A stretch of DNA of 64,000 nucleotides from an uncultured Maribacter sp. (GTDB lineage: Bacteria > Bacteroidota > Bacteroidia > Flavobacteriales > Flavobacteriaceae), in NCBI RefSeq assembly GCF_947496775.1, contig NZ_CANMDU010000010.1, positions 1 through 64,000 on the forward strand. Direction: 5' to 3'. This document shows positions 46,375 to 55,310 of this stretch, in pieces. Under the pieces are notes generated by a model, which was not told the origin of the DNA, did not search any database, and saw only the letters and a program-made list of their open reading frames with translations. A program made the position numbers and the translations under genes. The stretch's first letter is position 1. Each line of letters begins with the position of its first letter.

Positions 46375-47046
46375 ATGAGTAATTACTATTACACAAAAAA
46401 AGAGGAGCCGATAAAAATCGGTATACCAAAACTTAAAATTTGTGGAATGAAGCTCAATATCTCGGAAGTTGCGGCATTACAACCAGATTATTTAGGTTTT
46501 ATATTTTGGGAGCCCTCCAAACGTTCTTTTTCTGGCAATATGCCTGCAATGCCACATAGTATCAAAAAAATAGGGGTTTTCGTTAATGAAACTATTCCCG
46601 AAATTTTAAATAAAATTAAAGAATACAACCTTCTTGGCGTACAATTACACGGAAAAGAAAGCGCCGTATTTTGTAAAGAATTACAAGAAAAAGCAAAAGG
46701 TGTAAAAATTATCAAAGTATTCTCAGTAAAAAACGAATTTAATTTTGACGTTTTAAAAGAGTTTGACGAGGTATGCGATTTCTTCCTTTTTGATACTAAA
46801 GGAGAACTACCTGGTGGAAATGGATATACGTTCGATTGGAATGTCTTAAAAAAATACCCATCTACCAAACCTTTCTTTTTAAGTGGTGGAATAGGGTTAG
46901 AAGAGACAGATAAAATAATTTCCTTCTTACACACCAATGCAGCTAAATATTGCTATGCTTTAGATATAAATAGTAAGTTTGAAGATAGCCCTGGATTAAA
47001 AAATATAGAAAAATTAAAGCAGTTTATTGCGAAAGTTAGGATTTAG
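46375..47046 (+). CDS. trpF: Phosphoribosylanthranilate isomerase
   Basis: The 223-residue barrel enzyme performs the Amadori rearrangement in tryptophan synthesis. Key parts are the catalytic Cys in KLKICGMKL, PDYLGFIFWEPSKRSF, GVQLHGKES, FDTKGELPGGNGYTFDW and FLSGGIG. The conserved barrel begins at about residue 20, so the protein has a hydrophilic N-terminal extension (MSNYYYTKKEEPIKIGIP). No later start codon would keep the catalytic motif, so the extension is probably real. It follows trpC by 6 bp and is separated from trpB by 144 bp that contain a small frame. Confidence 0.96.
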   Translation: MSNYYYTKKEEPIKIGIPKLKICGMKLNISEVAALQPDYLGFIFWEPSKRSFSGNMPAMPHSIKKIGVFVNETIPEILNKIKEYNLLGVQLHGKESAVFCKELQEKAKGVKIIKVFSVKNEFNFDVLKEFDEVCDFFLFDTKGELPGGNGYTFDWNVLKKYPSTKPFFLSGGIGLEETDKIISFLHTNAAKYCYALDINSKFEDSPGLKNIEKLKQFIAKVRI

Positions 47047-47055
47047 GAGTTTAAA

Positions 47056-47142
47056 ATGATTATATCAAATAACATTTTAGAAAATAAAGACCAAAAATTA
47101 TTAGGAGCTTATTGTTTACAAAAAACAAAAGGAAAACTTTAG
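47056..47142 (+). CDS. Possible 28-residue small protein between trpF and trpB
   Basis: A short frame (MIISNNILENKDQKLLGAYC and 8 more residues) starts 10 nt after trpF in the same frame and is preceded by GGAG at a plausible distance. It has no recognised family. It may be a real small protein, a reinitiation element or chance. Confidence 0.25.
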   Translation: MIISNNILENKDQKLLGAYCLQKTKGKL

Positions 47143-47190
47143 ACATTAGACTTTGAACTTAAATCTATAAGACTATTAAGAAAAAAGAAT

Positions 47191-48372
47191 ATGAATTATA
47201 ACGTTGACGAAAAAGGATATTATGGTGATTTTGGAGGAGCCTTTATTCCAGAAATGCTGTATCCTAATGTAGAAAATCTAAGACAAAACTATTTAAAAAT
47301 AATGCGCGAACCTTCTTTTATAGAAGAGTTTAACCAATTATTAAAAGATTATGTTGGCAGACCTTCGCCTTTATATTTTGCAAAACGATTGTCCAAGAAA
47401 TACAATACCAAAATCTATTTAAAAAGAGAGGACCTAAACCATACAGGAGCTCATAAAGTAAATAATACTATAGGGCAAATATTAATGGCGAAGCGTCTAG
47501 GCAAAAAAAGAATTATTGCAGAAACTGGTGCTGGTCAACATGGTGTTGCTACTGCTACTGTTTGTGCGTTAATGGGTATGGAATGTATTGTTTACATGGG
47601 AGAGATAGATATTGCTCGCCAAGCCCCGAATGTTGCGCGCATGAAAATGCTTGGTGCAGAAGTGCGCCCTGCATTGTCTGGCAGCAGAACTCTTAAAGAT
47701 GCTACTAACGAAGCTATTCGCGATTGGATTAACAACCCCGTAGACACCCATTACATCATTGGTTCTGCTATTGGCCCTCACCCCTATCCAGATATGGTTA
47801 CTCGTTTTCAATCCGTTATTTCGGAAGAGATAAAAAAGCAATTAAAAGAAAAAGAAGGAAAAGAAAACCCCAATTACGTAATTGCATGTATTGGGGGCGG
47901 AAGTAATGCTGCCGGCACTTACTATCACTTTTTACATGAAGAAGAAGTAGGCATAATTGCTGTAGAAGCTGCTGGTAAAGGTGTACATTCTGGCGAAAGT
48001 GCAGCAACCTCAGCTTTAGGAAAAGAAGGCGTTATACATGGTTGCAAAACCTTACTTATGCAAACAAAAGACGGACAAATTACAGAACCATATTCTATCT
48101 CTGCCGGTTTAGACTACCCTGGCGTTGGTCCTATGCATTCGCATTTATACAAAACAGGACGGGCTGAATTTTATTCCGCTACCGATGATGAAGCTATGCA
48201 ATCTGGGCTGGAATTAACCAAACTAGAAGGTATTATTCCTGCTATAGAAAGTAGCCATGCACTTGCAATTTTTAAACACAAAACTTTTACTCCAGAAGAT
48301 GTAGTTGTTTTATGCCTTTCCGGAAGAGGAGATAAAGATTTAGATAATTACATAAAATATTTCAATTTATAA
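47191..48372 (+). CDS. trpB: Tryptophan synthase beta chain
   Basis: The 393-residue PLP enzyme condenses indole and serine to tryptophan. The PLP lysine is in HTGAHKVNNTIGQIL (near residue 90), and further motifs are AETGAGQHGVATATVCALMG, YMGEIDIARQAPNVARMKML, GGGSNAAGTY (phosphate binding), EAAGKGVHSGESAA and SAGLDYPGVGP. Length is standard. It is the sixth gene of the operon and is followed by trpA after only 1 bp. The 144-bp gap before it is the largest inside the operon, and I found no good promoter there. Confidence 0.99.
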   Translation: MNYNVDEKGYYGDFGGAFIPEMLYPNVENLRQNYLKIMREPSFIEEFNQLLKDYVGRPSPLYFAKRLSKKYNTKIYLKREDLNHTGAHKVNNTIGQILMAKRLGKKRIIAETGAGQHGVATATVCALMGMECIVYMGEIDIARQAPNVARMKMLGAEVRPALSGSRTLKDATNEAIRDWINNPVDTHYIIGSAIGPHPYPDMVTRFQSVISEEIKKQLKEKEGKENPNYVIACIGGGSNAAGTYYHFLHEEEVGIIAVEAAGKGVHSGESAATSALGKEGVIHGCKTLLMQTKDGQITEPYSISAGLDYPGVGPMHSHLYKTGRAEFYSATDDEAMQSGLELTKLEGIIPAIESSHALAIFKHKTFTPEDVVVLCLSGRGDKDLDNYIKYFNL

Positions 48373-48373
48373 A

Positions 48374-49141
48374 TTGACTATGAATCGTATTAAACAAAAA
48401 ATACAAGAAGATAAAAAACTACTCTCTATTTATTTTAGTGCTGGTTTTCCTACTTTGAATGATACTTTTACCATTATTCAGGATTTAGAAAAAAATGGCG
48501 TCGATTTTATTGAGATCGGACTCCCCTTTTCGGACCCTTTAGCAGATGGTCCTACCATACAAGAGAGTTCTACCATTGCCCTAAAAAATGGGATGACTAC
48601 GGAAACTCTTTTTTCGCAATTAAAAGATATTAGAAAAACGGTACATATTCCATTAATTATTATGGGCTATTTTAACCCTATGCTCCAATATGGTGTTGAG
48701 GCTTTTTGTGCCACATGTGCTGAAATAGGCATTGACGGACTCATAATTCCGGACCTTCCGCTAGATGTTTTCGAGAGGGAATATAAAGCAATTTTTGAAA
48801 AACACGGCTTACTCAATATATTTTTAATCACACCACAGACTAGTGACGAACGCATCAAACAAATTGATGCTGCCTCTGACGGATTTATATATATGGTAAG
48901 TTCAGCAGGTGTTACAGGTTCTCAATCTGGTTTTGGAAACACCCAAGAAGATTATTTTAGTAGAATAAAAAAAATGAACCTAAAAAACCCGCAAGTAGTT
49001 GGTTTTGGCATTAAAGATGCGGAAACCTTTAAACAAGCTACAAAATCTACCAAAGGAGCTATTATAGGCTCTGCCTTTATAAAACATCTGCACAAAGAAG
49101 GTATTAAAGGTATTTCTGGTTTTATAAAGAGCGTTCGATAA
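48374..49141 (+). CDS. trpA: Tryptophan synthase alpha chain
   Basis: The 255-residue barrel subunit splits indole-3-glycerol phosphate to indole, which is channelled to TrpB. Motifs are DFIEIGLPFSDPLADGPTIQ (catalytic Glu near residue 50 and Asp near 61), YFNPMLQYG, GLIIPDLPLD, VSSAGVTGSQ and VVGFGIKDAETF. It is the last biosynthetic gene of the operon. A small membrane protein gene begins 3 bp after the stop codon. Confidence 0.98.
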   Translation: MTMNRIKQKIQEDKKLLSIYFSAGFPTLNDTFTIIQDLEKNGVDFIEIGLPFSDPLADGPTIQESSTIALKNGMTTETLFSQLKDIRKTVHIPLIIMGYFNPMLQYGVEAFCATCAEIGIDGLIIPDLPLDVFEREYKAIFEKHGLLNIFLITPQTSDERIKQIDAASDGFIYMVSSAGVTGSQSGFGNTQEDYFSRIKKMNLKNPQVVGFGIKDAETFKQATKSTKGAIIGSAFIKHLHKEGIKGISGFIKSVR

Positions 49142-49144
49142 AGA

Positions 49145-49369
49145 ATGAAATTAATAAATGACTGGAAATTAGTTATACTGCTATGCCTAACTTTAGGCAT
49201 GGCACCTTTTTTTCCAGAGCCACATCTCCAAGGTAAAATTAAATGGATAGCTGGTGGCGCCATTGGCATGGAAGGTAAAGATTGGTTAGATGTTCTTTTT
49301 CACGGCTTCCCATTTATTCTACTAACAAGACTCTTAATTTTAAGAATTATAACTATGCTTAGGAGTTAG
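49145..49369 (+). CDS. Small membrane protein downstream of trpA
   Basis: The 74-residue protein has two hydrophobic segments (about residues 8-24, LVILLCLTLGMAPFF, and 50-70, VLFHGFPFILLTRLLILRII). Between them is a Gly-rich loop with KIKWIAGGAIGMEGKDWLDV. Similar small proteins in Flavobacteriia are sometimes named RND transporter, a label not supported by size. It begins 3 bp after trpA and so is probably co-transcribed with the trp operon, though a link to tryptophan is unproven. Confidence 0.7.
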   Translation: MKLINDWKLVILLCLTLGMAPFFPEPHLQGKIKWIAGGAIGMEGKDWLDVLFHGFPFILLTRLLILRIITMLRS

Positions 49370-49408
49370 AAATCGTTACTTTTAGTTTTTAATTACCAAA
49401 GACTAAAA

Positions 49409-50908
49409 ATGAAAAAACTAAGTATACTTTTCCTTCTTTTAATTGCCTTTAAAAGTTATACACAAGAAGAAGCTCAATTAAAAAGACAAGTTCGCCAAAC
49501 TATAAAGGAACTAAGAGATTTTATTGCCATTCCAAACGACGCTTTAGAGCATGCCGATATTAATAGAAACCTAACCTGGTTAACTAAAAATTTTAATGCC
49601 AGAGGTTTTAACTCTTCCGTTTTGCCAACTTCCGGAGAATCCTTGTTTTTTGCTGCTTTACCAATGGAGGATCAAAAACCTACTATTTTATTTTATATGC
49701 ATTTTGATGGGCAGTCTGTAGAAAAAAGCAAATGGAACCAACCGGACCCATACAAAATGGTTTTAAAAACAAAAGAAGGAGACAACTGGAAAACACTACC
49801 TATAGACACTCTAAATACTAATTTAGATTATAGTATGCGTTTATTTGGTCGTTCTACTTCCGATGATAAAGGACCCATTGTTATGTTCTTAAATACTATA
49901 GACTTGTTAAAAGAAAATAACATTACACTTCCTTTTAATGTAAAAGTTATTCTCGATAGTGAAGAAGAAAAAGGCAGTAAACCATTACCCAAAGCGGTTA
50001 AGGAATATAGAGAACTATTACAGGCCGATTTTTTAATCATAAACGACGGTCCTGTTCATTCCTCAGGCAAGCCAACAATAGTTTATGGTTGTAGAGGTAT
50101 AACCACCTTATCTCTAACCACTTTTGGGCCCCAAAAACAGCAACACAGCGGTCATTACGGCAACTATGCACCTAATCCTGCCCTTTTGTTATCCAAAGCT
50201 TTAGCTAGTATGAAAAATGAAAAAGGCAAAGTAAGTATTCCAGGGTTTTATGATGGTGTTACTATAGACGAAAATACGATGACTATTCTTAAAAATGTAC
50301 CAGATGATGCTGCCAGTATTCATAAAAATTTAGGGATAAAAACACCTGATAAAGTGGGTAGTTTTTATCAAGAGTCTTTACAATATCCTTCCTTAAATAT
50401 TAGAGGATTAGGTTCCGCTTGGATAGGAAAAAAAGCGCGCACCATTGTTCCAGAAAGTGCAACCGCAGAAATAGATATACGATTAGTTCCTGAGACCGAT
50501 GGTAGTCGTCTTAAAGATTTAGTAAAAACCCATTTAGAAAAGCAAGGTTTTTTCTTAACATCCAAAGTGCCGAATAAAGAGACTAGATTGTCTCATGATA
50601 AAATTATGATGGTTACCGAAGGCTCAATAACAGATGCCTTCCGCACACAATTAGATAACCCTTATGGTGCTTTTCTTGTAAAAACATTAACAGATACTTT
50701 TGGAGAAAACCCTGTACAGATAAGAACCATGGGAGGTACTGTTCCTATTGCGCCTTTTATAAATGAATTAAAAATACCAGCTTTTATTGTTCCTATGGTT
50801 AACCCAGACAATAACCAACATAGTCCTAATGAAAATTTAGAAATAGGAAAAATAGCTTATGGTATACAAACCTTTTATGCCATTTTAAGCTCAAATATAA
50901 AGGAATAA
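49409..50908 (+). CDS. Secreted M20 family metallopeptidase (dipeptidase-like)
   Basis: The 499-residue exported protein has a short signal peptide (MKKLSILFLLLIAFKSYTQ). Metal-binding and catalytic motifs of family M20 are present: FYMHFDGQSVE (His-x-Asp near residues 98-100), STSDDKGPIVMFL (bridging Asp near 149), the Glu-Glu pair in DSEEEKGS near 190, and PMVNPDNNQHSPNENLEIG near the C-terminus. A dimerisation domain lies between about 220 and 370. It probably hydrolyses peptides in the periplasm or at the surface. The gene is monocistronic, 39 bp after the small membrane protein gene. Confidence 0.93.
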   Translation: MKKLSILFLLLIAFKSYTQEEAQLKRQVRQTIKELRDFIAIPNDALEHADINRNLTWLTKNFNARGFNSSVLPTSGESLFFAALPMEDQKPTILFYMHFDGQSVEKSKWNQPDPYKMVLKTKEGDNWKTLPIDTLNTNLDYSMRLFGRSTSDDKGPIVMFLNTIDLLKENNITLPFNVKVILDSEEEKGSKPLPKAVKEYRELLQADFLIINDGPVHSSGKPTIVYGCRGITTLSLTTFGPQKQQHSGHYGNYAPNPALLLSKALASMKNEKGKVSIPGFYDGVTIDENTMTILKNVPDDAASIHKNLGIKTPDKVGSFYQESLQYPSLNIRGLGSAWIGKKARTIVPESATAEIDIRLVPETDGSRLKDLVKTHLEKQGFFLTSKVPNKETRLSHDKIMMVTEGSITDAFRTQLDNPYGAFLVKTLTDTFGENPVQIRTMGGTVPIAPFINELKIPAFIVPMVNPDNNQHSPNENLEIGKIAYGIQTFYAILSSNIKE

Positions 50909-51005
50909 TCGTATGGAGTCTGAAATGTATATAATACTGTATACAGCATTAAAATAATTGGCCAAGAGCCTTTGTTAAGAAAACAATATGTAGGTTGCTA
51001 GTATT

Positions 51006-52118
51006 TTACTTCCCTCCGTATAATTTATAAATTTCAGAGCCTGCACTTAAAAAGGCTCCTGTTCCATAAACTTCTGTTTTATCTGCCCATGCCTTTCCGG
51101 GTGCAGCTCCAATAGGTTGCACATAACCAAGCATACCATCTTCTGTTACATAACTAACCATTGCTATCCATCCTTTTTTAACTGCTGTGGTATATTCTTT
51201 TTTATCTAAAATACCATTATTAATACCCCAAGCTAATCCGTAAACATAGAAAGAAGAGCCGCTTGTTTCTGGCGTTGGGTATGCTGCATCTCCTAATAAA
51301 CTCATAGACCAATGCCCTTTAGCAGTTTGTATTTGCAATAATTTTTTAGCCATTTTTTTATAAATTTTTAAGAAGTACTTATATTCCTTACTCTTCGGAT
51401 TTAGCTCATTCATAATATTAACAAGTCCGGCAAAAACCCAACCATTACCTCGGGACCAAAATATTTTCGTGCCATTATCTAATTTATCCATATATCTTTC
51501 GTCTCTATAGAATAAGTTTTCCTTTTTATCCATTAGAAAATCTGTAGTGGCTTTATATTCTGTCATCATAAAATCTAAGTACTTTCTTTCCCCTGTAATT
51601 TTATACAATTTTGCCCAAACTGGGGGAGACATAAATAGAGCATCGCACCAATCCCAACGATCTTGGTGGTACGGAGTATCCCAACGCAAAGAACTCTTGG
51701 AAGGATGCATTCTAATAAAATTAAACTGTTCTATAGTTGGTTTAAGCATTTTATTGTCTTTATACTTACGGTATAAGTCCGCATAAAATTGACCCACCGT
51801 ATGATCATCGGCATGGTATTTACGCTCATGTAAATTCCAATTATTAGATTCTCCTATTTCTTTAAGCCAATTGTAATACGTATCCTCCTGTGCCATTCCC
51901 GCCCATTTTATCATACCAACATATAAAGCACCATTTGCCCAATGTAATGGATGATGGGGGTTTTTACGTCCGCTATAACTGTCTGAAAAATGATGTATTT
52001 GCCAATCGGCAACTTTCTTCATTACCTTTTTTACTTTAGCAGGCTCTATTTCTTGCGCCTGTACTACAATTACGCCTAAAAATAAAACGATACTAACCCC
52101 CCATTTTAATACTTTCAT
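51006..52118 (-). CDS. Glycoside hydrolase family 105 (unsaturated glycuronyl hydrolase)
   Basis: The 370-residue exported enzyme has a signal peptide (MKVLKWGVSIVLFLGVIVVQ, then AQ). The (alpha/alpha)6 barrel shows GH105 features: WANGALYVGMIKWAG, HADDHTVGQFYADLYRKYKD with the catalytic-region Asp, DTPYHQDRWDWCDALFMSPP, and FWSRGNGWVFAGLVNIMNEL. Family members remove unsaturated uronic acids left by polysaccharide lyases acting on rhamnogalacturonan, ulvan or similar polymers. No lyase, SusC/SusD pair or sulfatase lies nearby, so this is an isolated gene and not part of a polysaccharide utilisation locus in this window. The substrate is open. Confidence 0.92.
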   Translation of the reverse strand: MKVLKWGVSIVLFLGVIVVQAQEIEPAKVKKVMKKVADWQIHHFSDSYSGRKNPHHPLHWANGALYVGMIKWAGMAQEDTYYNWLKEIGESNNWNLHERKYHADDHTVGQFYADLYRKYKDNKMLKPTIEQFNFIRMHPSKSSLRWDTPYHQDRWDWCDALFMSPPVWAKLYKITGERKYLDFMMTEYKATTDFLMDKKENLFYRDERYMDKLDNGTKIFWSRGNGWVFAGLVNIMNELNPKSKEYKYFLKIYKKMAKKLLQIQTAKGHWSMSLLGDAAYPTPETSGSSFYVYGLAWGINNGILDKKEYTTAVKKGWIAMVSYVTEDGMLGYVQPIGAAPGKAWADKTEVYGTGAFLSAGSEIYKLYGGK

Positions 52119-52248
52119 GATACACTGAAATTAAATTCTAATTTTTATCTAAAATTGCTTCTTTAAAGGTATTCATAAAACAATAAAAAAAAGGGTACAA
52201 ATACACTTAAAAAGGGGGTAATTAAATTTTTAAGCCATGGAGAATATA

Positions 52249-52641
52249 TTATAGGTCTTTTACTGCAGTTCCTGTTATTTTTACTTTTCCACCAAATGGT
52301 AATGCTTCTGCTTGGTAGATTGTCCTTGCTGGTCGCTTTCCTTCTGGAAATAGTTCCATATATAAGGTATTAATTGCTGACACATCTTTTAAGTCATCGA
52401 AAGCTATATCAATAAAAACAACATCTCCTTTTTTAAAATTGGCATTCTCTAAGGCCGCAAAAAAATTAGAGAATGCTAATTTACCTTCCTCTAAAATTGT
52501 TCCTGACACATAATTTCCTTTGGTATTTACAGATAATTGTCCGCTTACAAAACACATATTATTTACTACTACTGCATGGCTTATTGGGTTTTCCCAATTA
52601 GGAAGACCTTTGCCTTTGGTTATGTATTTTTTTTCGTTCAT
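52249..52641 (-). CDS. RidA family protein
   Basis: The 130-residue protein is of the RidA/YjgF family, which hydrolyses reactive imines and enamines. Recognisable segments are ISHAVVVNNMCFVSGQLSVN, FSNFFAALENANFKKGDVVF and GKRPARTIYQAEALPFGGKV, with the conserved Arg that binds the substrate carboxylate in RPARTIYQ. There is no signal peptide. It is a single gene. Whether it has the canonical imine deaminase activity cannot be told from sequence alone, since several Rid subfamilies lack it. Confidence 0.92.
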   Translation of the reverse strand: MNEKKYITKGKGLPNWENPISHAVVVNNMCFVSGQLSVNTKGNYVSGTILEEGKLAFSNFFAALENANFKKGDVVFIDIAFDDLKDVSAINTLYMELFPEGKRPARTIYQAEALPFGGKVKITGTAVKDL

Positions 52642-52782
52642 ACCGTATTTTATCTGGATTAATACAACTTACATTTCTGCACTAAAATACGTTAATTAAG
52701 TAACCTATAAGAAAATACTTAAAAGCTCCTTTATAAAAGGTGTAGACTAAAACAAAAAAACAATACTCCTTCTATAAAATGC

Positions 52783-53394
52783 TTACTCCCGTTCTAACTC
52801 AAAAGGAACATCAGAGAATTTTCCTTTGGTTATCCTATATGTTTTTCCTGTAGTTGTAGAAGAACCTTTATAATTAAACTCTCCGGAAATGAGTTTTTTA
52901 TCCTTATCTATACTTGTTATTTTAACATAAATTTCTTCTAGTTCTTTATTATCTCCAAATCCTTCATTACCTGCCGCACCATTGTTTTGCGTATACCAGG
53001 CATAAGCACCTGTAGATATTAAATCTGATGAAATAGTATCATAAACTTCTCCATTCTTTAACGTGTCATAATCCATACCGATAATGCAAAAAATTATAAC
53101 CTTTGGTCTGGTTAAACCAGTATGAAAATCATACCCAGATATAGCCCCTAAATACTGCCCATTAGGAAGTTCTTTTATAGAAGCTCCAACAGCTTCATTA
53201 TTACCCATTACAAAAGCATCAAAACTAACCCCATTAACTTCGGCTGTCATATTTCCCCCTTTTTCTTCTTGCTCCTCCTCTCCAAGTCTCTCTATTTCAT
53301 CTTCTACAGCACTTTCGGTACAACTATGTATTGTCTGTACTAAAAAAGCAACTAAAAGAAAGGTTAAAAAGCGCTTTACGTGTATTAATTTCAT
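52783..53394 (-). CDS. Lipoprotein, DUF6252-like
   Basis: The 203-residue protein has a lipoprotein signal with lipobox TIHSC, Cys at residue 25. It is followed by an acidic linker (EDEIERLGEEEQEEKGGN) and a globular domain starting MTAEVNGVSFDAFVMGNNEA. The domain resembles DUF6252-type lipoproteins of Flavobacteriia, which share the phrase 'a-V-N-G-x-x-F' and a beta-rich fold. The function is not known. It is a single gene. Confidence 0.75.
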   Translation of the reverse strand: MKLIHVKRFLTFLLVAFLVQTIHSCTESAVEDEIERLGEEEQEEKGGNMTAEVNGVSFDAFVMGNNEAVGASIKELPNGQYLGAISGYDFHTGLTRPKVIIFCIIGMDYDTLKNGEVYDTISSDLISTGAYAWYTQNNGAAGNEGFGDNKELEEIYVKITSIDKDKKLISGEFNYKGSSTTTGKTYRITKGKFSDVPFELERE

Positions 53395-53529
53395 ATCTAG
53401 GTCTAGTTTAATTTAAACCCAAACATAAACTAAATACCATTCTTAAGAAATAGCTATTTAGTTCTAGATCCTATTTTTAATATAACTGTGTTATTTATTA
53501 CTATAAGTGTAGCTTCCTAAAAAAAATAA

Positions 53530-54222
53530 TCATTGTAATGCAAATTCTACCGCACTTTCGGCATGGATTCTTGTAGTATCAAAAACAGGAATATCTACGT
53601 CCTTACTTTTTATAAGCAAAGGAATTTCGGTACACCCTAAGATAACGCCTTGGGCGCCATTTGCTATAGAATTATTTATTATTCTTATGTAATTTTCCTT
53701 GGAGCTTGCTTCTAGTTTTCCATGTACTAGTTCTTCATAAATAACCGTATGCACAATTTCTCTATCTTCATCTTTTGGTATAATTACGTCTACTCCATAA
53801 TCTTCCTTAAGAATATCCTTAAAAAATTCTTTTTCCATAGTAAACTTTGTACCCAGCAATAATACCTTTTTAATGCCTTCTTGTTTTATTACTTTACCTG
53901 TAGCAGAAGCTATATGCAAAAAGGGCACATTACTATTTTTGGTTATTTCCGGACTGCACAAATGCATTGTATTAGTGCATAAAATAATAATATCTGCTTT
54001 AGCATTTTCTAAATTTTTCGCAGCTTCTACCATACTTTTATTTAGAGACTCCCAATTATCTTGGTGCTGTAACTTTTCTATTTCGGCAAAATCAACAGAC
54101 TCTAGCACACATTTAGCGGAATGGAATCCGCCTAAGATTTCCCTGACTTTTTCATTAATAATAGAATAATAAACCTGAGAAGATTCCCAACTCATTCCAC
54201 CAATAAGTCCAATTTTTTTCAT
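53530..54222 (-). CDS. Aspartate/glutamate racemase family protein
   Basis: The 230-residue cytosolic enzyme belongs to the Asp/Glu racemase superfamily. The N-terminus is IGLIGGMSWESSQVYYSIIN, and the two catalytic cysteines lie in LCTNTMH (near residue 82) and LGCTEIPLLI (near 196). Both cysteines are present, so racemisation with cofactor-free two-base chemistry is possible. Family members act on aspartate, glutamate or related acids; the closest build is the YgeA type with broad specificity. It is a single gene. Confidence 0.9.
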   Translation of the reverse strand: MKKIGLIGGMSWESSQVYYSIINEKVREILGGFHSAKCVLESVDFAEIEKLQHQDNWESLNKSMVEAAKNLENAKADIIILCTNTMHLCSPEITKNSNVPFLHIASATGKVIKQEGIKKVLLLGTKFTMEKEFFKDILKEDYGVDVIIPKDEDREIVHTVIYEELVHGKLEASSKENYIRIINNSIANGAQGVILGCTEIPLLIKSKDVDIPVFDTTRIHAESAVEFALQ

Positions 54223-54292
54223 ATTTAACCAGTGTTCTCTTTATTCTTATTAAACAACTAAAATACGTTAAAAAAGAAACGATTTATTATTT

Positions 54293-54577
54293 CTATATAG
54301 AGGCATAAAAATTAAGGTATACAAAAACGCCAAGACCTATAAAAAAGATAACTAAAGTGATTATAAAGTCTCTCCTTTTTACCTTGTTAGCCTTTTCTCT
54401 AATTTCGCCTTTTATTCTTTGTAATTCTTCTGGACTTACTTCCTTAAAATGTACTTTGGTTTGTGTAGAACTATAGACATGTAAATCGTTTTCTTTAGCT
54501 GACCTACGCTTTTTAAGCATAGCTCTATTTTGCCTTAAAGTATTAATTGCATGTAACATGTATCCTTCTCCTGCCAT
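54293..54577 (-). CDS. Small membrane-anchored protein
   Basis: I place the start at the ATG at 54577, giving 94 residues beginning MAGEGYMLHAINTLRQNRAM, a start conserved in the flavobacterial homologues I recall. An upstream in-frame ATG at 54604 would add nine residues. The N-terminal half is basic (LKKRRSAKEN) and the C-terminal end is one membrane helix (about residues 70-90). No family function is known to me. Confidence 0.75.
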   Translation of the reverse strand: MAGEGYMLHAINTLRQNRAMLKKRRSAKENDLHVYSSTQTKVHFKEVSPEELQRIKGEIREKANKVKRRDFIITLVIFFIGLGVFVYLNFYASI

Positions 54578-54750
54578 AATATATATTTTACACATATGTA
54601 GCAATTAAATGCATTTTGTTACAATAAATTCAATAAATAATCCATTTAATTGACTATCACACACAATAAGAGCCATTATTAGAACAATATGATAATGGCC
54701 ACTATTTAATATTATCTCTTTTGATTATTGTTATTTTCTTAAAAACGGAA

Positions 54751-55134
54751 TTAATCTAAAGCAAAAATATCGTCATAGGTTATATAATTATCTCTACTAA
54801 TAGCATATAGTACTTTTCCATTACTATCTAGCAACAGGCCTACAGATTCATCATCTGCAAGTGGAAAATTAAGTTGGTATTTTCTACCGTCTTCTAAATT
54901 TAGTCCGTAGGTTTCTACAGAATTTTTTATATTTACACTGTTCTGCGTATAGTTATAATTGGTTACTTCTCCGGCCGTATTGGTTACCGTAAAGCTCTTC
55001 GCATTAAAAGTTAAGTTATACTGCTCGCCATCTACATTTGTAGCTTTCCAGTCTCCTCTATAGGTGTCGGAGCCACTACAGGCTATCAAAAAAATTACTG
55101 CTAAAAGAGTTACAAGATATTTTACTTTTTTCAT
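54751..55134 (-). CDS. Small lipoprotein
   Basis: The 127-residue protein has a lipoprotein signal with lipobox FLIAC, Cys at residue 19. The mature part (about 108 residues) looks like a small beta-rich fold with GDWKATNVDGEQYNLTFNAK and FPLADDESVGLLLDSNGKVL. It resembles the lipocalin-like lipoproteins of Bacteroidota in outline but I cannot name a family with confidence. It is a single gene; the 190 bp upstream hold structured non-coding DNA. Confidence 0.7.
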   Translation of the reverse strand: MKKVKYLVTLLAVIFLIACSGSDTYRGDWKATNVDGEQYNLTFNAKSFTVTNTAGEVTNYNYTQNSVNIKNSVETYGLNLEDGRKYQLNFPLADDESVGLLLDSNGKVLYAISRDNYITYDDIFALD

Positions 55135-55172
55135 TTTTCTATGGTTTTAATTTCTATTTTATTATAACGACT

Positions 55173-55225
55173 CGGCTATGGTAAGGAAACTTTTCGTTTC
55201 CATTCTGCCGACGAAGCTAAAGCTT
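55173..55225. repeat. Structured palindromic DNA upstream of the lipoprotein gene
   Basis: CGGC/GCCG (55173-55176 with 55207-55210) encloses GGAAAC/GTTTCC (55185-55190 with 55196-55201). A second tight palindrome, AAGCT-AA-AGCTT, follows at 55214-55225. It resembles extragenic palindromic elements. Confidence 0.45.
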
Positions 55226-55310
55226 ATTGTTTTGCTTTTTCTTTTTTTGTTCCAAAGTTAAATCGATAGGATTTAGCACAAATGCCCTATGTTTTTTACC
55301 TCAGTTCTTT

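Noticed and set aside
49409-52641. A polysaccharide utilisation locus around the GH105 gene
   Set aside because: No SusC/SusD pair, lyase, sulfatase or hybrid regulator is present; the neighbours are an M20 peptidase and RidA.
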